25,577 nt of DNA, from NCBI GenBank assembly GCA_946886255.1, contig CAMPIG010000020.1, forward strand, positions 1-25,577. The letters are read 5' to 3'. A model generated the notes under the pieces. It made no database searches and was not told where the DNA came from. It was given only the letters and a program-made list of their open reading frames with translations. Shown here one piece after another: positions 7,609 to 13,923 of this stretch. Source of the DNA: an uncultured Cellvibrio sp. (GTDB lineage: Bacteria; Pseudomonadota; Gammaproteobacteria; Pseudomonadales; Cellvibrionaceae). Numbering within the stretch: the stretch's first letter is position 1; each line of letters begins with the position of its first letter. The position numbers and the translations under genes are program-made.

Positions 7609-9324
7609 ATGACTACCATGGCAAAACGCATTCGTATCGGCGACTTGTTGGTCGAAAAAAATATGATCACCGAGACGCAATTGCAACACGCTTTGCAAGA
7701 GCAAAAACTCAGTGGCCGCAAGCTGGGCAATACCCTGGTTGAGTTGGGCTATGTGGAAGAGAATGCGCTGCTGAACCTGCTGTCAGCGCAGCTGAATATT
7801 CCTTTTGTCGAGTTAAAGCAGTTTCGTTTTGATCGCGCGCTGGTGCAATCCTTACCGGAGACCAGTGCACGTCGCTACCGCGTCATTGTGTTGCGTGAAG
7901 ATTTCGATGGATTATTGCTGGGCATGGCGGATCCTACGGATCTGTTTTGTCTCGATGAATTGCAGCGCATCCTTAAAAAGCCATTAAAACCAGCGGTGGT
8001 GCGTGAATCAGAATTATTGGATGTATTGGATATTGCCTACACCCGCGCCAGTGAGATTGCGACGCTGGCCGGTGAACTGGATGAAGAGCTGCAAGAAGCG
8101 GCGGTTGACCTAGCCGATTTTGTTACCGAAGCGGCCGACAGTGACGCGCCCGTCGTCAAGTTGTTGCAAAAGATATTTGAAGAAGCGATTAACACCAAAG
8201 CCTCGGATATTCACATTGAGCCGGATGAAAAAGTATTGCGCATCCGCAACCGGATTGACGGGGTATTGCTTGAGCAGGTAATGAATGAAAAGCGCATCGC
8301 ATCGGCGTTAGTGGTGCGATTAAAGTTGATGGCCGGCCTGGATATTTCAGAAAAGCGCTTGCCACAAGATGGGCGTTTTAATCTCAAGGTAAAAAATCGC
8401 AATATTGATGTGCGTATGTCGACCATGCCCGTGCAGTTTGGTGAGTCGGTGGTCATGCGTTTACTGGATCACACCGACGGCGTGCTGGCGCTTAATAAAG
8501 TGGGCATGCCAATAACCCTGATGGAACGTTTTCGCCGGGTGATTACGCGACCGCACGGTTTGGTATTGGTAACTGGCCCTACTGGTAGCGGTAAAACCAC
8601 CACGCTGTACGGCGCGTTGTCAGAGTTGAATAAACCGGAGAAAAAAATCATCACCGTAGAAGACCCGGTGGAATACCGTTTGCCGCGTATTAACCAGGTT
8701 CAGCTACATGAAAAAATCGGTTTGACCTTTGGCAATGTTTTACGTGCGACCTTGCGGCAAGACCCGGACATTTTGTTGGTGGGTGAGATTCGCGACGCAG
8801 AATCCGCCGAGATTGCCCTGCGTGCCGCGATGACCGGTCACATGGTGTTGTCGACCTTACACACCAATGACGCAGTGACCTCGGCGCTACGTTTGATTGA
8901 TATTGGTGTCGATGGCTACCTGGTCGCGACTGCCTTGAAAGCGATTGTGGCGCAGCGCTTGGTGCGTAAGATTTGCACCAGCTGTATTCAGGATTACACG
9001 CCCGATGCCAACGACGTGCAATTGATTAAAACCGTCGGCAAAGGCAAAGATTTTTCCGGCGTAACCTTTAAGCACGGCGCCGGTTGTCCCCATTGCCATA
9101 ACACCGGGTATCGCGGGCGCATCGGTGTATTTGAAATGCTTGAACTGAATCAGCCGATGGCTGAAGCCCTACGTGAAAACAATATCAATGCATTTACCCG
9201 TGCAGCAGCAGAGAGTCCTTATTTTCAATCGCTGAGCCTGGTTGCACTGGAATACGCTGAAAAAGGGTTAACGACTCTCGACGAAGTCATGGGTATCACA
9301 GCCCAAGTCGAAGAAGCGATTTAA
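7609..9324 (+). CDS. mshE: MSHA pilus extension ATPase MshE
   Basis: A 571-residue GspE/PilB-family motor that powers pilus assembly at the inner membrane. The N-terminus carries two 24-residue MshEN motifs (about 9-32 and 38-61) separated by five residues, the arrangement known to bind cyclic di-GMP in MshE. The second contains KLGNTLVELGYV; the first has Asn18 where the consensus glycine is common. The ATPase core has Walker A GPTGSGKT (323-330), the Asp box ITVEDPVEYRLPR, the Walker B region LLVGEIRDAESAEIA and the His box LSTLHTNDA. A C-terminal zinc motif (C-T-S-C ... C-P-H-C) is present. ATG at 7609 is chosen because ACAGGG lies eight bases upstream; ATG at 7618 is an alternative. Pilus output is therefore probably c-di-GMP controlled. 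Confidence 0.95.
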   Translation: MTTMAKRIRIGDLLVEKNMITETQLQHALQEQKLSGRKLGNTLVELGYVEENALLNLLSAQLNIPFVELKQFRFDRALVQSLPETSARRYRVIVLREDFDGLLLGMADPTDLFCLDELQRILKKPLKPAVVRESELLDVLDIAYTRASEIATLAGELDEELQEAAVDLADFVTEAADSDAPVVKLLQKIFEEAINTKASDIHIEPDEKVLRIRNRIDGVLLEQVMNEKRIASALVVRLKLMAGLDISEKRLPQDGRFNLKVKNRNIDVRMSTMPVQFGESVVMRLLDHTDGVLALNKVGMPITLMERFRRVITRPHGLVLVTGPTGSGKTTTLYGALSELNKPEKKIITVEDPVEYRLPRINQVQLHEKIGLTFGNVLRATLRQDPDILLVGEIRDAESAEIALRAAMTGHMVLSTLHTNDAVTSALRLIDIGVDGYLVATALKAIVAQRLVRKICTSCIQDYTPDANDVQLIKTVGKGKDFSGVTFKHGAGCPHCHNTGYRGRIGVFEMLELNQPMAEALRENNINAFTRAAAESPYFQSLSLVALEYAEKGLTTLDEVMGITAQVEEAI

Positions 9325-9330
9325 CAGACC

Positions 9331-9360
9331 GTAGGTCGGATTAGCGCAGCGTAATCCGAC
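9331..9360 (+). repeat. REP-like palindromic element between mshE and mshG
   Basis: GTAG (9331-9334) directly precedes GTCGGATTA (9335-9343). Its exact reverse complement TAATCCGAC lies at 9352-9360, and the centre can pair further as CGC-A-GCG with a single bulged G. A GTAG tetranucleotide beside a bulged hairpin is the hallmark of REP elements mobilised or recognised by RAYT (Y1-type) proteins; similar GGATTA...TAATCC repeats are widespread in proteobacteria. Only one copy is seen in the window. It fills much of the 60-bp mshE-mshG gap and may affect mRNA stability there. Confidence 0.6.
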
Positions 9361-9384
9361 AAAGAGAACTGAATACAACACACT

Positions 9385-10608
9385 ATGACAATCTACGCTT
9401 TCCGAGGACGCAATGCAGAAGGTCAACCGGTCAATGGCCAGGTAGATGCTTCCAGCCCTGATGCCGCCGCAACGCAGTTGCTGAATCGCGGTGTCACACC
9501 CATTGCCCTGGAAGAGCAGAAATCGCAACAGGGTTTTGCCCAATATTGGCAGGAGCTGACGCAAAGTCGACGAGTGGAAACGGTTGAACTGATTATGTTC
9601 TGCCGGCAAATGTACACCATCACCAAAGCAGGAATTCCTTTAGTAAAAGGTTTGCGCGGTTTGTCCGCCTCGCTACGCAATCCAACATTTCAGAAAATCT
9701 TGCAGGATATTATCGAGCGGTTGGAGTCTGGGGTGGAGTTATCTACCGCCATGCGTTACCACCCAAAAGTATTTAACCAGTTGTTTATCAGCATGGTGAG
9801 TGTGGGCGAGGGCAGTGGCCGGTTGGATCTGGCGTTTCACCAATTAAGCGAATACATGGAACGGGACCTGGAGACGATCAAAAGCATTAAAACGGCATTG
9901 CGCTACCCCAGTTTTGTGTTAATTGCATTAGCGATCGCAATAGGCGTTATCAACGTAAAAGTCATTCCGGCGTTTGCCGGTTTGTTTAGTAAGTTCGGTG
10001 CACAGTTGCCGTTGCCAACGCGCATCCTGATTGGTATTTCAGATTTTTTTGTTAACTATTGGCTGTATATGTTGGTCATTATCGTCATCGGCGGCGTCAT
10101 GCTGTACAGCTATATCCAGACGCCGGAAGGCAGTCGCCAGTGGGGCAAAAAGAAACTGCGTGTCTGGATAGTCGGTGACATTATTGAGCGGGCTTCCATG
10201 GCGCGTTACGCCCGCTCTTTTGGTTTGATGATGAGAGCCGGGTTGCCCATCAGCAATGCGCTGGAGCTATCCGCGCGCGCTATTGATAATCCCTACTTGG
10301 GCGACAAGGTGCGCGCGATTCGTGCCGGTATAGAACGGGGTGAAGGTTTATTTCAGACCCATCAAGCCAGCGGTATGTTTACACCTTTGGTGTTGCAGAT
10401 GGTTTCTGTTGGGGAAGAGAGCGGGCAAGTCGATGTGTTGCTGGAGGAGGTTGCCGCCTTCTACGAGCGCGAAGTGGCTTACGACGTAAAAAAACTCAGT
10501 GATCGAATCGAACCGATCATGATTATTATCATGGCCGGATTTGTTACGGTGCTCGCACTGGGTATTTTTCTGCCCATGTGGGATATGTACAACATTCAAA
10601 AGGCATGA
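9385..10608 (+). CDS. mshG: MSHA inner-membrane platform protein MshG (PilC/GspF family)
   Basis: A 407-residue polytopic protein with two type II secretion F domains (about residues 70-195 and 272-395), each carrying the family's G-x-P and V-G-E-x-S-G motifs (VSVGEGSGRLDLAF near 133, VSVGEESGQVDVLL near 340). Three membrane segments lie at about 173-200, 218-241 and 378-402. The opening MTIYAFRGRNAEGQPVNGQVDA matches the family. It forms the rotating platform driven by MshE. No good ribosome-binding site precedes ATG 9385; a 60-base spacer holding the REP-like hairpin separates it from mshE, so its translation may differ from that of mshE. Confidence 0.93.
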   Translation: MTIYAFRGRNAEGQPVNGQVDASSPDAAATQLLNRGVTPIALEEQKSQQGFAQYWQELTQSRRVETVELIMFCRQMYTITKAGIPLVKGLRGLSASLRNPTFQKILQDIIERLESGVELSTAMRYHPKVFNQLFISMVSVGEGSGRLDLAFHQLSEYMERDLETIKSIKTALRYPSFVLIALAIAIGVINVKVIPAFAGLFSKFGAQLPLPTRILIGISDFFVNYWLYMLVIIVIGGVMLYSYIQTPEGSRQWGKKKLRVWIVGDIIERASMARYARSFGLMMRAGLPISNALELSARAIDNPYLGDKVRAIRAGIERGEGLFQTHQASGMFTPLVLQMVSVGEESGQVDVLLEEVAAFYEREVAYDVKKLSDRIEPIMIIIMAGFVTVLALGIFLPMWDMYNIQKA

Positions 10609-10612
10609 CGAT

Positions 10613-11149
10613 ATGATTCGTCAACAAGGGTGGAGCCGGTTTGAATGGCTGATTGCTGTCAGCGTCATCGGTATCGTCTTGTTGTTTGCTGTGGTGCGTT
10701 ACCTGGATATGGCGCGTGAAGGGCGGCGTATGGGGTTTGAATTGCTTGCGCATCATTTTACCGCCGGGGTAGCGATGGCACGTGCTAACTGGTTGATTAA
10801 TCGGGTGAACCCGGAGCAATTTTTTGTGCAAATTGATGGTCAGTTTATTTATATGAGTGATCAGGGTTGGCCGATGTCAACCGAGCCGGTTGCAGCAGAA
10901 AACCAAACGGAGAAAGCGTCGGTTTATTGTCAGCAACTGTGGAGCAGTTTATTGCAGAACCCGCAGCAGGCTACGGTCGCAGAGTCGGATTGGGGGCAGC
11001 GACAATATCATATCAGCAGCCCGACGCAGGGCGTATGTCGCTACGAACTGGTAACAGAGCCGCGTGGTAGCCATTTTTTTGACTACAACGTGCAAACCGG
11101 CCAAGTGTCGGTAACGACACCCGCAGCGAAGCGGGTATCGAGTTTGTGA
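10613..11149 (+). CDS. mshF: MshF-like MSHA biogenesis protein (pseudopilin-like)
   Basis: A 178-residue protein starting at ATG 10613, four bases after mshG. Near the N-terminus is FEWLIAVSVIGIVLLFAVVR (about residues 10-29), a single membrane segment that resembles a type IV pilin helix. It lacks the Gly|Phe prepilin peptidase site and the Glu at position 5, so it is probably not processed like a pilin. The following region (RRMGFELLAHHFTAGVAMAR) and the position after mshG agree with MshF. The remainder is a periplasmic domain with two cysteines (near 105 and 142). A longer frame starting at 10541 lies within mshG and is not supported. It closes the first, machine-encoding half of the locus. 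Confidence 0.7.
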   Translation: MIRQQGWSRFEWLIAVSVIGIVLLFAVVRYLDMAREGRRMGFELLAHHFTAGVAMARANWLINRVNPEQFFVQIDGQFIYMSDQGWPMSTEPVAAENQTEKASVYCQQLWSSLLQNPQQATVAESDWGQRQYHISSPTQGVCRYELVTEPRGSHFFDYNVQTGQVSVTTPAAKRVSSL

Positions 11150-11165
11150 TCCTTATTGGGCGGCG

Positions 11166-11194
11166 CTGGCATACTTATTGAAGTGGTCTATATT
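11166..11194 (+). promoter_or_regulatory. candidate sigma-70 promoter for the pilin genes
   Basis: CTGGCA (11166-11171, four of six) is followed after 17 bases by TATATT (11189-11194, five of six). Transcription would start near 11201 and give a leader of about 145 bases before the mshA start, including the 11218-11251 inverted repeat. In Vibrio the structural genes have their own promoter at the matching position, which supports the idea but does not prove it here. Confidence 0.35.
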
Positions 11195-11217
11195 AGTAGG
11201 TAAGCGAGTGTCAATTT

Positions 11218-11251
11218 TCTGATATTGCGGCGGGCGGTGCACAATATCAGA
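11218..11251. repeat. perfect 10-bp inverted repeat upstream of mshA
   Basis: TCTGATATTG (11218-11227) and its exact reverse complement CAATATCAGA (11242-11251) flank a GC-rich 14-base loop. No T-tract follows on either strand, so it is not a standard intrinsic terminator. It could be an operator for a dimeric regulator or a stabilising hairpin in the pilin mRNA leader. It lies 94 bases before the pilin start codon. Confidence 0.6.
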
Positions 11252-11345
11252 CAAGGATGGTTAGGTGGTATTGGGCTAAAGGTTGTGTGTTAGTCGCAAT
11301 AACGTTTTGGTTTTTTACAATAAATTTTTTTTCTGGAGTCTGGTT

Positions 11346-11750
11346 ATGAAGAAACAACAATCCGGTTTTACCTTGATTGAATTGATCGCAGTTATTGTGA
11401 TTTTGGGTATCCTGGCGGCTACGGCATTGCCACGGTTTATTGATTTGTCGGATGCGGCGCGGCAGTCAGCCGTGCAAGGCGTTGCAGGCAGTTTAGGCAG
11501 CGCAAGCGCTTTGAATTATGCTGCCGCTGTAGCGACGGATGCGGGAGTGGCTGGAGCTCCTACGCCTACCGCAATTGAAAACTGTACAGATGCTGAAAAT
11601 TTACTTGAAGGCGGTGATTTGCCTCCTAATTATGAAATTGCGGCGGCAGCAGTTACTGATGGAAATTCTGTGACTTGTGTGCTCCATACTCCGAATGTTG
11701 CTAACACGGAGGCAAATGCAAATTTTGTTGTATATGGTGTGGCGCCTTAA
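11346..11750 (+). CDS. mshA: MshA-type major pilin (type IVa prepilin)
   Basis: A 134-residue prepilin beginning MKKQQSG|FTLIELIAVIVILGIL, with a seven-residue leader, the Gly-7 cleavage site, Phe+1 and Glu+5. ATG 11346 is chosen because GGAG (11335-11338) precedes it and the leader length is right; the frame is open further upstream to 11283 without merit. The mature 127-residue pilin has two cysteines (in ENCTDAENL and SVTCVLHT) that can form the C-terminal disulfide. It is shorter than the roughly 170-residue Vibrio MshA. Only one such pilin gene stands between mshF and mshC, so it may be the equivalent of MshA or MshB; its place after a gap with regulatory signals favours the major subunit. 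Confidence 0.78.
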   Translation: MKKQQSGFTLIELIAVIVILGILAATALPRFIDLSDAARQSAVQGVAGSLGSASALNYAAAVATDAGVAGAPTPTAIENCTDAENLLEGGDLPPNYEIAAAAVTDGNSVTCVLHTPNVANTEANANFVVYGVAP

Positions 11751-11763
11751 ATAATGAGTAAAC

Positions 11764-12180
11764 ATGATTAAATTGCAAAATGGTTTTACATTGCTCGAAT
11801 TGATTGCCGTTATAGTAGTTATAGGCATTCTTGCAGTTACATTCATGTTTAGAATTGATTCTATTTCCCCAAGCGTACAAACAAGCCGCGATGACATCAT
11901 CGCGGCTTTGTTTTTCGCCCAACAAACCGCCATGGCGCGAGATAATATTCAATTGTCCATCAACGCCAATACAGTAAATGTTACCGAAAACGGTAACTCC
12001 ATTCGCGTCCACAGCGATGCCTATCCGCTCACCTTGTCATCGGGTGTTAGCGTTACTGCAATACCATCAACCTTCAGTTACGATAAATTGGGAAAAACCA
12101 CACCGGGAAGTATCACTGTAAGTCGCGACGGCGTATCCGCCACGATTACTGTTGAGGCCAGCGGCTATGCCCATTACTGA
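11764..12180 (+). CDS. mshC: MSHA minor pilin MshC
   Basis: A 138-residue minor prepilin: MIKLQNG|FTLLELIAVIVVIGILAV with Glu+5, followed by a GspH/FimT-like domain (SRDDIIAALFFAQQTAMARDNIQLSINANTVNV). MshC is thought to prime or cap pilus assembly along with MshD, O and P. ATG 11764 lies 13 bases after the mshA stop; the ribosome-binding site is weak. A strong hairpin plus T-run lies within codons 40-51 (see separate entry). The end overlaps the mshD start by 14 bases. Confidence 0.85.
   Translation: MIKLQNGFTLLELIAVIVVIGILAVTFMFRIDSISPSVQTSRDDIIAALFFAQQTAMARDNIQLSINANTVNVTENGNSIRVHSDAYPLTLSSGVSVTAIPSTFSYDKLGKTTPGSITVSRDGVSATITVEASGYAHY
11883..11915 (+). terminator. intrinsic-terminator-like hairpin inside mshC
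   Basis: AAGCCGCGATGA (11883-11894) and its exact reverse complement TCATCGCGGCTT (11897-11908) are separated by only two bases. In RNA this forms about 11 base pairs, closed by a four-base loop. It is followed at once by TGTTTTT (11909-11915). The geometry is that of a Rho-independent terminator, but it lies in frame within mshC, 120 bases after its start. It could let a fraction of transcripts stop after the pilin gene. Coding constraint could also have produced it by chance. Confidence 0.5.
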
Positions 12181-12640
12181 TCGCCGTCGCCACAAATTTT
12201 CGAAACTTCGTTTCCATCAAGGCGTCAGCCTTATCGAACTCATCGTCTTTATTGTCGTCGTCAGCATCGCCCTGACTGCTTTACTGGCTGTGTACATGCA
12301 ATCCAGCAGCAACAGTGTTGATCCCATTATTCGCGTGCGCTTGTTGGAAGCGGCGCAGTCAAAGCTCGATGAAATTATTGCACTAAAATATGACGAGGCG
12401 ACGCCAAGCGGCGGCATTCCCGCGTGCGGTAGTACTCAAACTACCGTCAGTTGCACCAATGCACCGGATGCTAATGTCGATGATATGGACGATTTCCATA
12501 GTCGCAACGATACACCTTTTCCTAATTACCAACGCCAGGTCAATGTAACGACCGAAGGCAACCGAAAACGCATTACCGTTACCGTCTCGGCACCGGATGG
12601 CCAGACGTTGACCCTTGCAGCTTATCGGTACAATTTCTGA
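12167..12640 (+). CDS. mshD: MSHA minor pilin MshD
   Basis: A 157-residue prepilin-like protein with a long basic leader of 19 residues ending HQG, then VSLIELIVFIVVVSIALTAL with Glu+5. This is the PilV/GspI-type class. ATG 12167 is preceded by GAGG (12154-12157) with nine bases between; the TTG at 12152 is an unlikely alternative. It contains two close cysteines (IPACGSTQTTVSCTN) and a C-terminal beta domain. The start overlaps mshC and the stop overlaps the mshO ATG by one base, implying translational coupling through the minor-pilin cassette. Confidence 0.85.
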   Translation: MPITDRRRHKFSKLRFHQGVSLIELIVFIVVVSIALTALLAVYMQSSSNSVDPIIRVRLLEAAQSKLDEIIALKYDEATPSGGIPACGSTQTTVSCTNAPDANVDDMDDFHSRNDTPFPNYQRQVNVTTEGNRKRITVTVSAPDGQTLTLAAYRYNF

Positions 12641-13419
12641 TGCGTGGCTTCAACGAACAACGGGGCTTTACCCTGATCGAACTGATTACCGTCGTGGTGA
12701 TCCTTTCCATTGTGGCGGTCATCGGGAGCCAGTTTGTCGTCAGCTCAACGCAAAATTATGAAACCACCCGTACGCGCGCCTTGTTGGTGAATACCGGGCG
12801 TCAAGCTGTCGAACAGATGACGCGCCAATTGCGCATTGCCTTACCTTACAGTCTTGTAACCAGCGCGGGCGATCAATGCATTAAATTCATGCCGATAGCA
12901 GCGGGTGGAAATTATCTGAATCCCGTGCCGGATGCCGCCAATGGCGCCGCCGCTTCTCTCACCATTGCTGTCTCACCCTTTGATGTGGAGTATGGTTCAG
13001 CGCAATGGGTCAGCATTGGCGCCCTGTCTTCAGCAGAACTTTATGCCACCGCTCCGGATTCCATGGCACTCGTCAGCAGCACTGGTGCGAATAGCATCAC
13101 GCTATCGTCATCCAAACAATGGCAACGCAACTCCATCAATCGTCGCTTTTATCTGCTCAATAATCCACAAGCATTTTGTCTGGTCGGTACTGAGTTGCGC
13201 TTTTATCCTAACCAATCCGCTGCAAACACCAATGTCAATGTGTCAGATGGCTTTGAATTGATGGCAGAAAATGTTTTTGTTGTTGATACCCTCGCACCTT
13301 TTGCGTTGTCCGCCGGCAGTGAAAACCGCAATGCATTGGTGACGATTAACCTCGCCTTTGCCAGCGGTCCCGAGCGGGTGAATTTGACACAGGAGGTGAT
13401 GATCAGAAATGTCCCGTGA
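12640..13419 (+). CDS. mshO: MSHA minor pilin MshO
   Basis: A 259-residue minor prepilin beginning MRGFNEQRG|FTLIELITVVVILSIVAVIG with Glu+5, followed by a large extracytoplasmic domain, the PilW/GspJ-type of longer minor pilins. Such proteins sit near the pilus tip with MshP and MshQ. Conserved features after the helix include TRTRALLVNTGRQAVEQMTRQLRIALPYS. ATG 12640 overlaps the mshD stop by one base; the end overlaps mshP by 11 bases. Confidence 0.87.
   Translation: MRGFNEQRGFTLIELITVVVILSIVAVIGSQFVVSSTQNYETTRTRALLVNTGRQAVEQMTRQLRIALPYSLVTSAGDQCIKFMPIAAGGNYLNPVPDAANGAAASLTIAVSPFDVEYGSAQWVSIGALSSAELYATAPDSMALVSSTGANSITLSSSKQWQRNSINRRFYLLNNPQAFCLVGTELRFYPNQSAANTNVNVSDGFELMAENVFVVDTLAPFALSAGSENRNALVTINLAFASGPERVNLTQEVMIRNVP
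13391..13400 (+). promoter_or_regulatory. full-consensus Shine-Dalgarno for mshP
   Basis: AGGAGGTGAT lies in the last codons of mshO, eight bases before the mshP ATG at 13409. It is a nearly complete complement of the usual 16S rRNA 3' end, much stronger than the other ribosome-binding sites in this locus, and it fixes the mshP start. Confidence 0.8.
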
Positions 13420-13879
13420 TCTTTACCGCTTTCAGTCAGTTAGCACCACGCGAAAGTCGCAGCACGGTTTTTTGATTCCGCTGGCTATTTTTATCGTGGT
13501 CGTCATGAGTTTTTTTGCCATTGCTTTATGGCGAACCACTGTGCAAACCACGCTTTCCGGCGCGCAGGAATTGGTAAGTGTCCAGGCATTTTATGCAGCG
13601 GAAAGTGGGGCCCAGGAGGCCATGCAGGTATTGTTCTTTCCCGATGCTTCAAACCGCATGGCCATTAATGGTCGGTGTACAGGCATGAATATCGAAACTT
13701 CGTTTAACGGTGTTGCCGGTCTGAATGGCTGCACCGTTCAGGCAAGCTGTACTTGCGCAAGTTGTAGTGCCAGTGATACATCCAGTTACTACACCATCAC
13801 CAGTACCGGAGCTTGTGGTTCAGGGCTGATGAGTGCTTCGCGAACTGTAAAAGTAGGTTCCTTTACTGAACAGGAATAA
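13409..13879 (+). CDS. mshP: MSHA minor pilin-like protein MshP (PilX-like)
   Basis: A 156-residue protein with a 20-residue basic leader ending QHG, then FLIPLAIFIVVVMSFFAIALW. The hydrophobic pilin-like segment lacks Glu+5, as is usual for the PilX/MshP group. The mature part holds six cysteines, five of them in a short C-terminal half including QASCTCASCSAS. Disulfide-rich minor pilins of this kind cap the fibre together with the large tip protein encoded next (compare PilX with PilY1). ATG 13409 follows a perfect ribosome-binding site; mshQ begins 44 bases after the stop. Confidence 0.83.
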   Translation: MSRDLYRFQSVSTTRKSQHGFLIPLAIFIVVVMSFFAIALWRTTVQTTLSGAQELVSVQAFYAAESGAQEAMQVLFFPDASNRMAINGRCTGMNIETSFNGVAGLNGCTVQASCTCASCSASDTSSYYTITSTGACGSGLMSASRTVKVGSFTEQE

Positions 13880-13923
13880 CGTAAAAAATATCTGCAGAAA
13901 AATATAAACAGACGAGATGAACC

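Noticed and set aside
11166..11182. Possible sigma-54 promoter (TGGCAT...TTGA) upstream of mshA
   Set aside because: The -12 dinucleotide is GA and not the essential GC; a sigma-70 reading of the area fits better.
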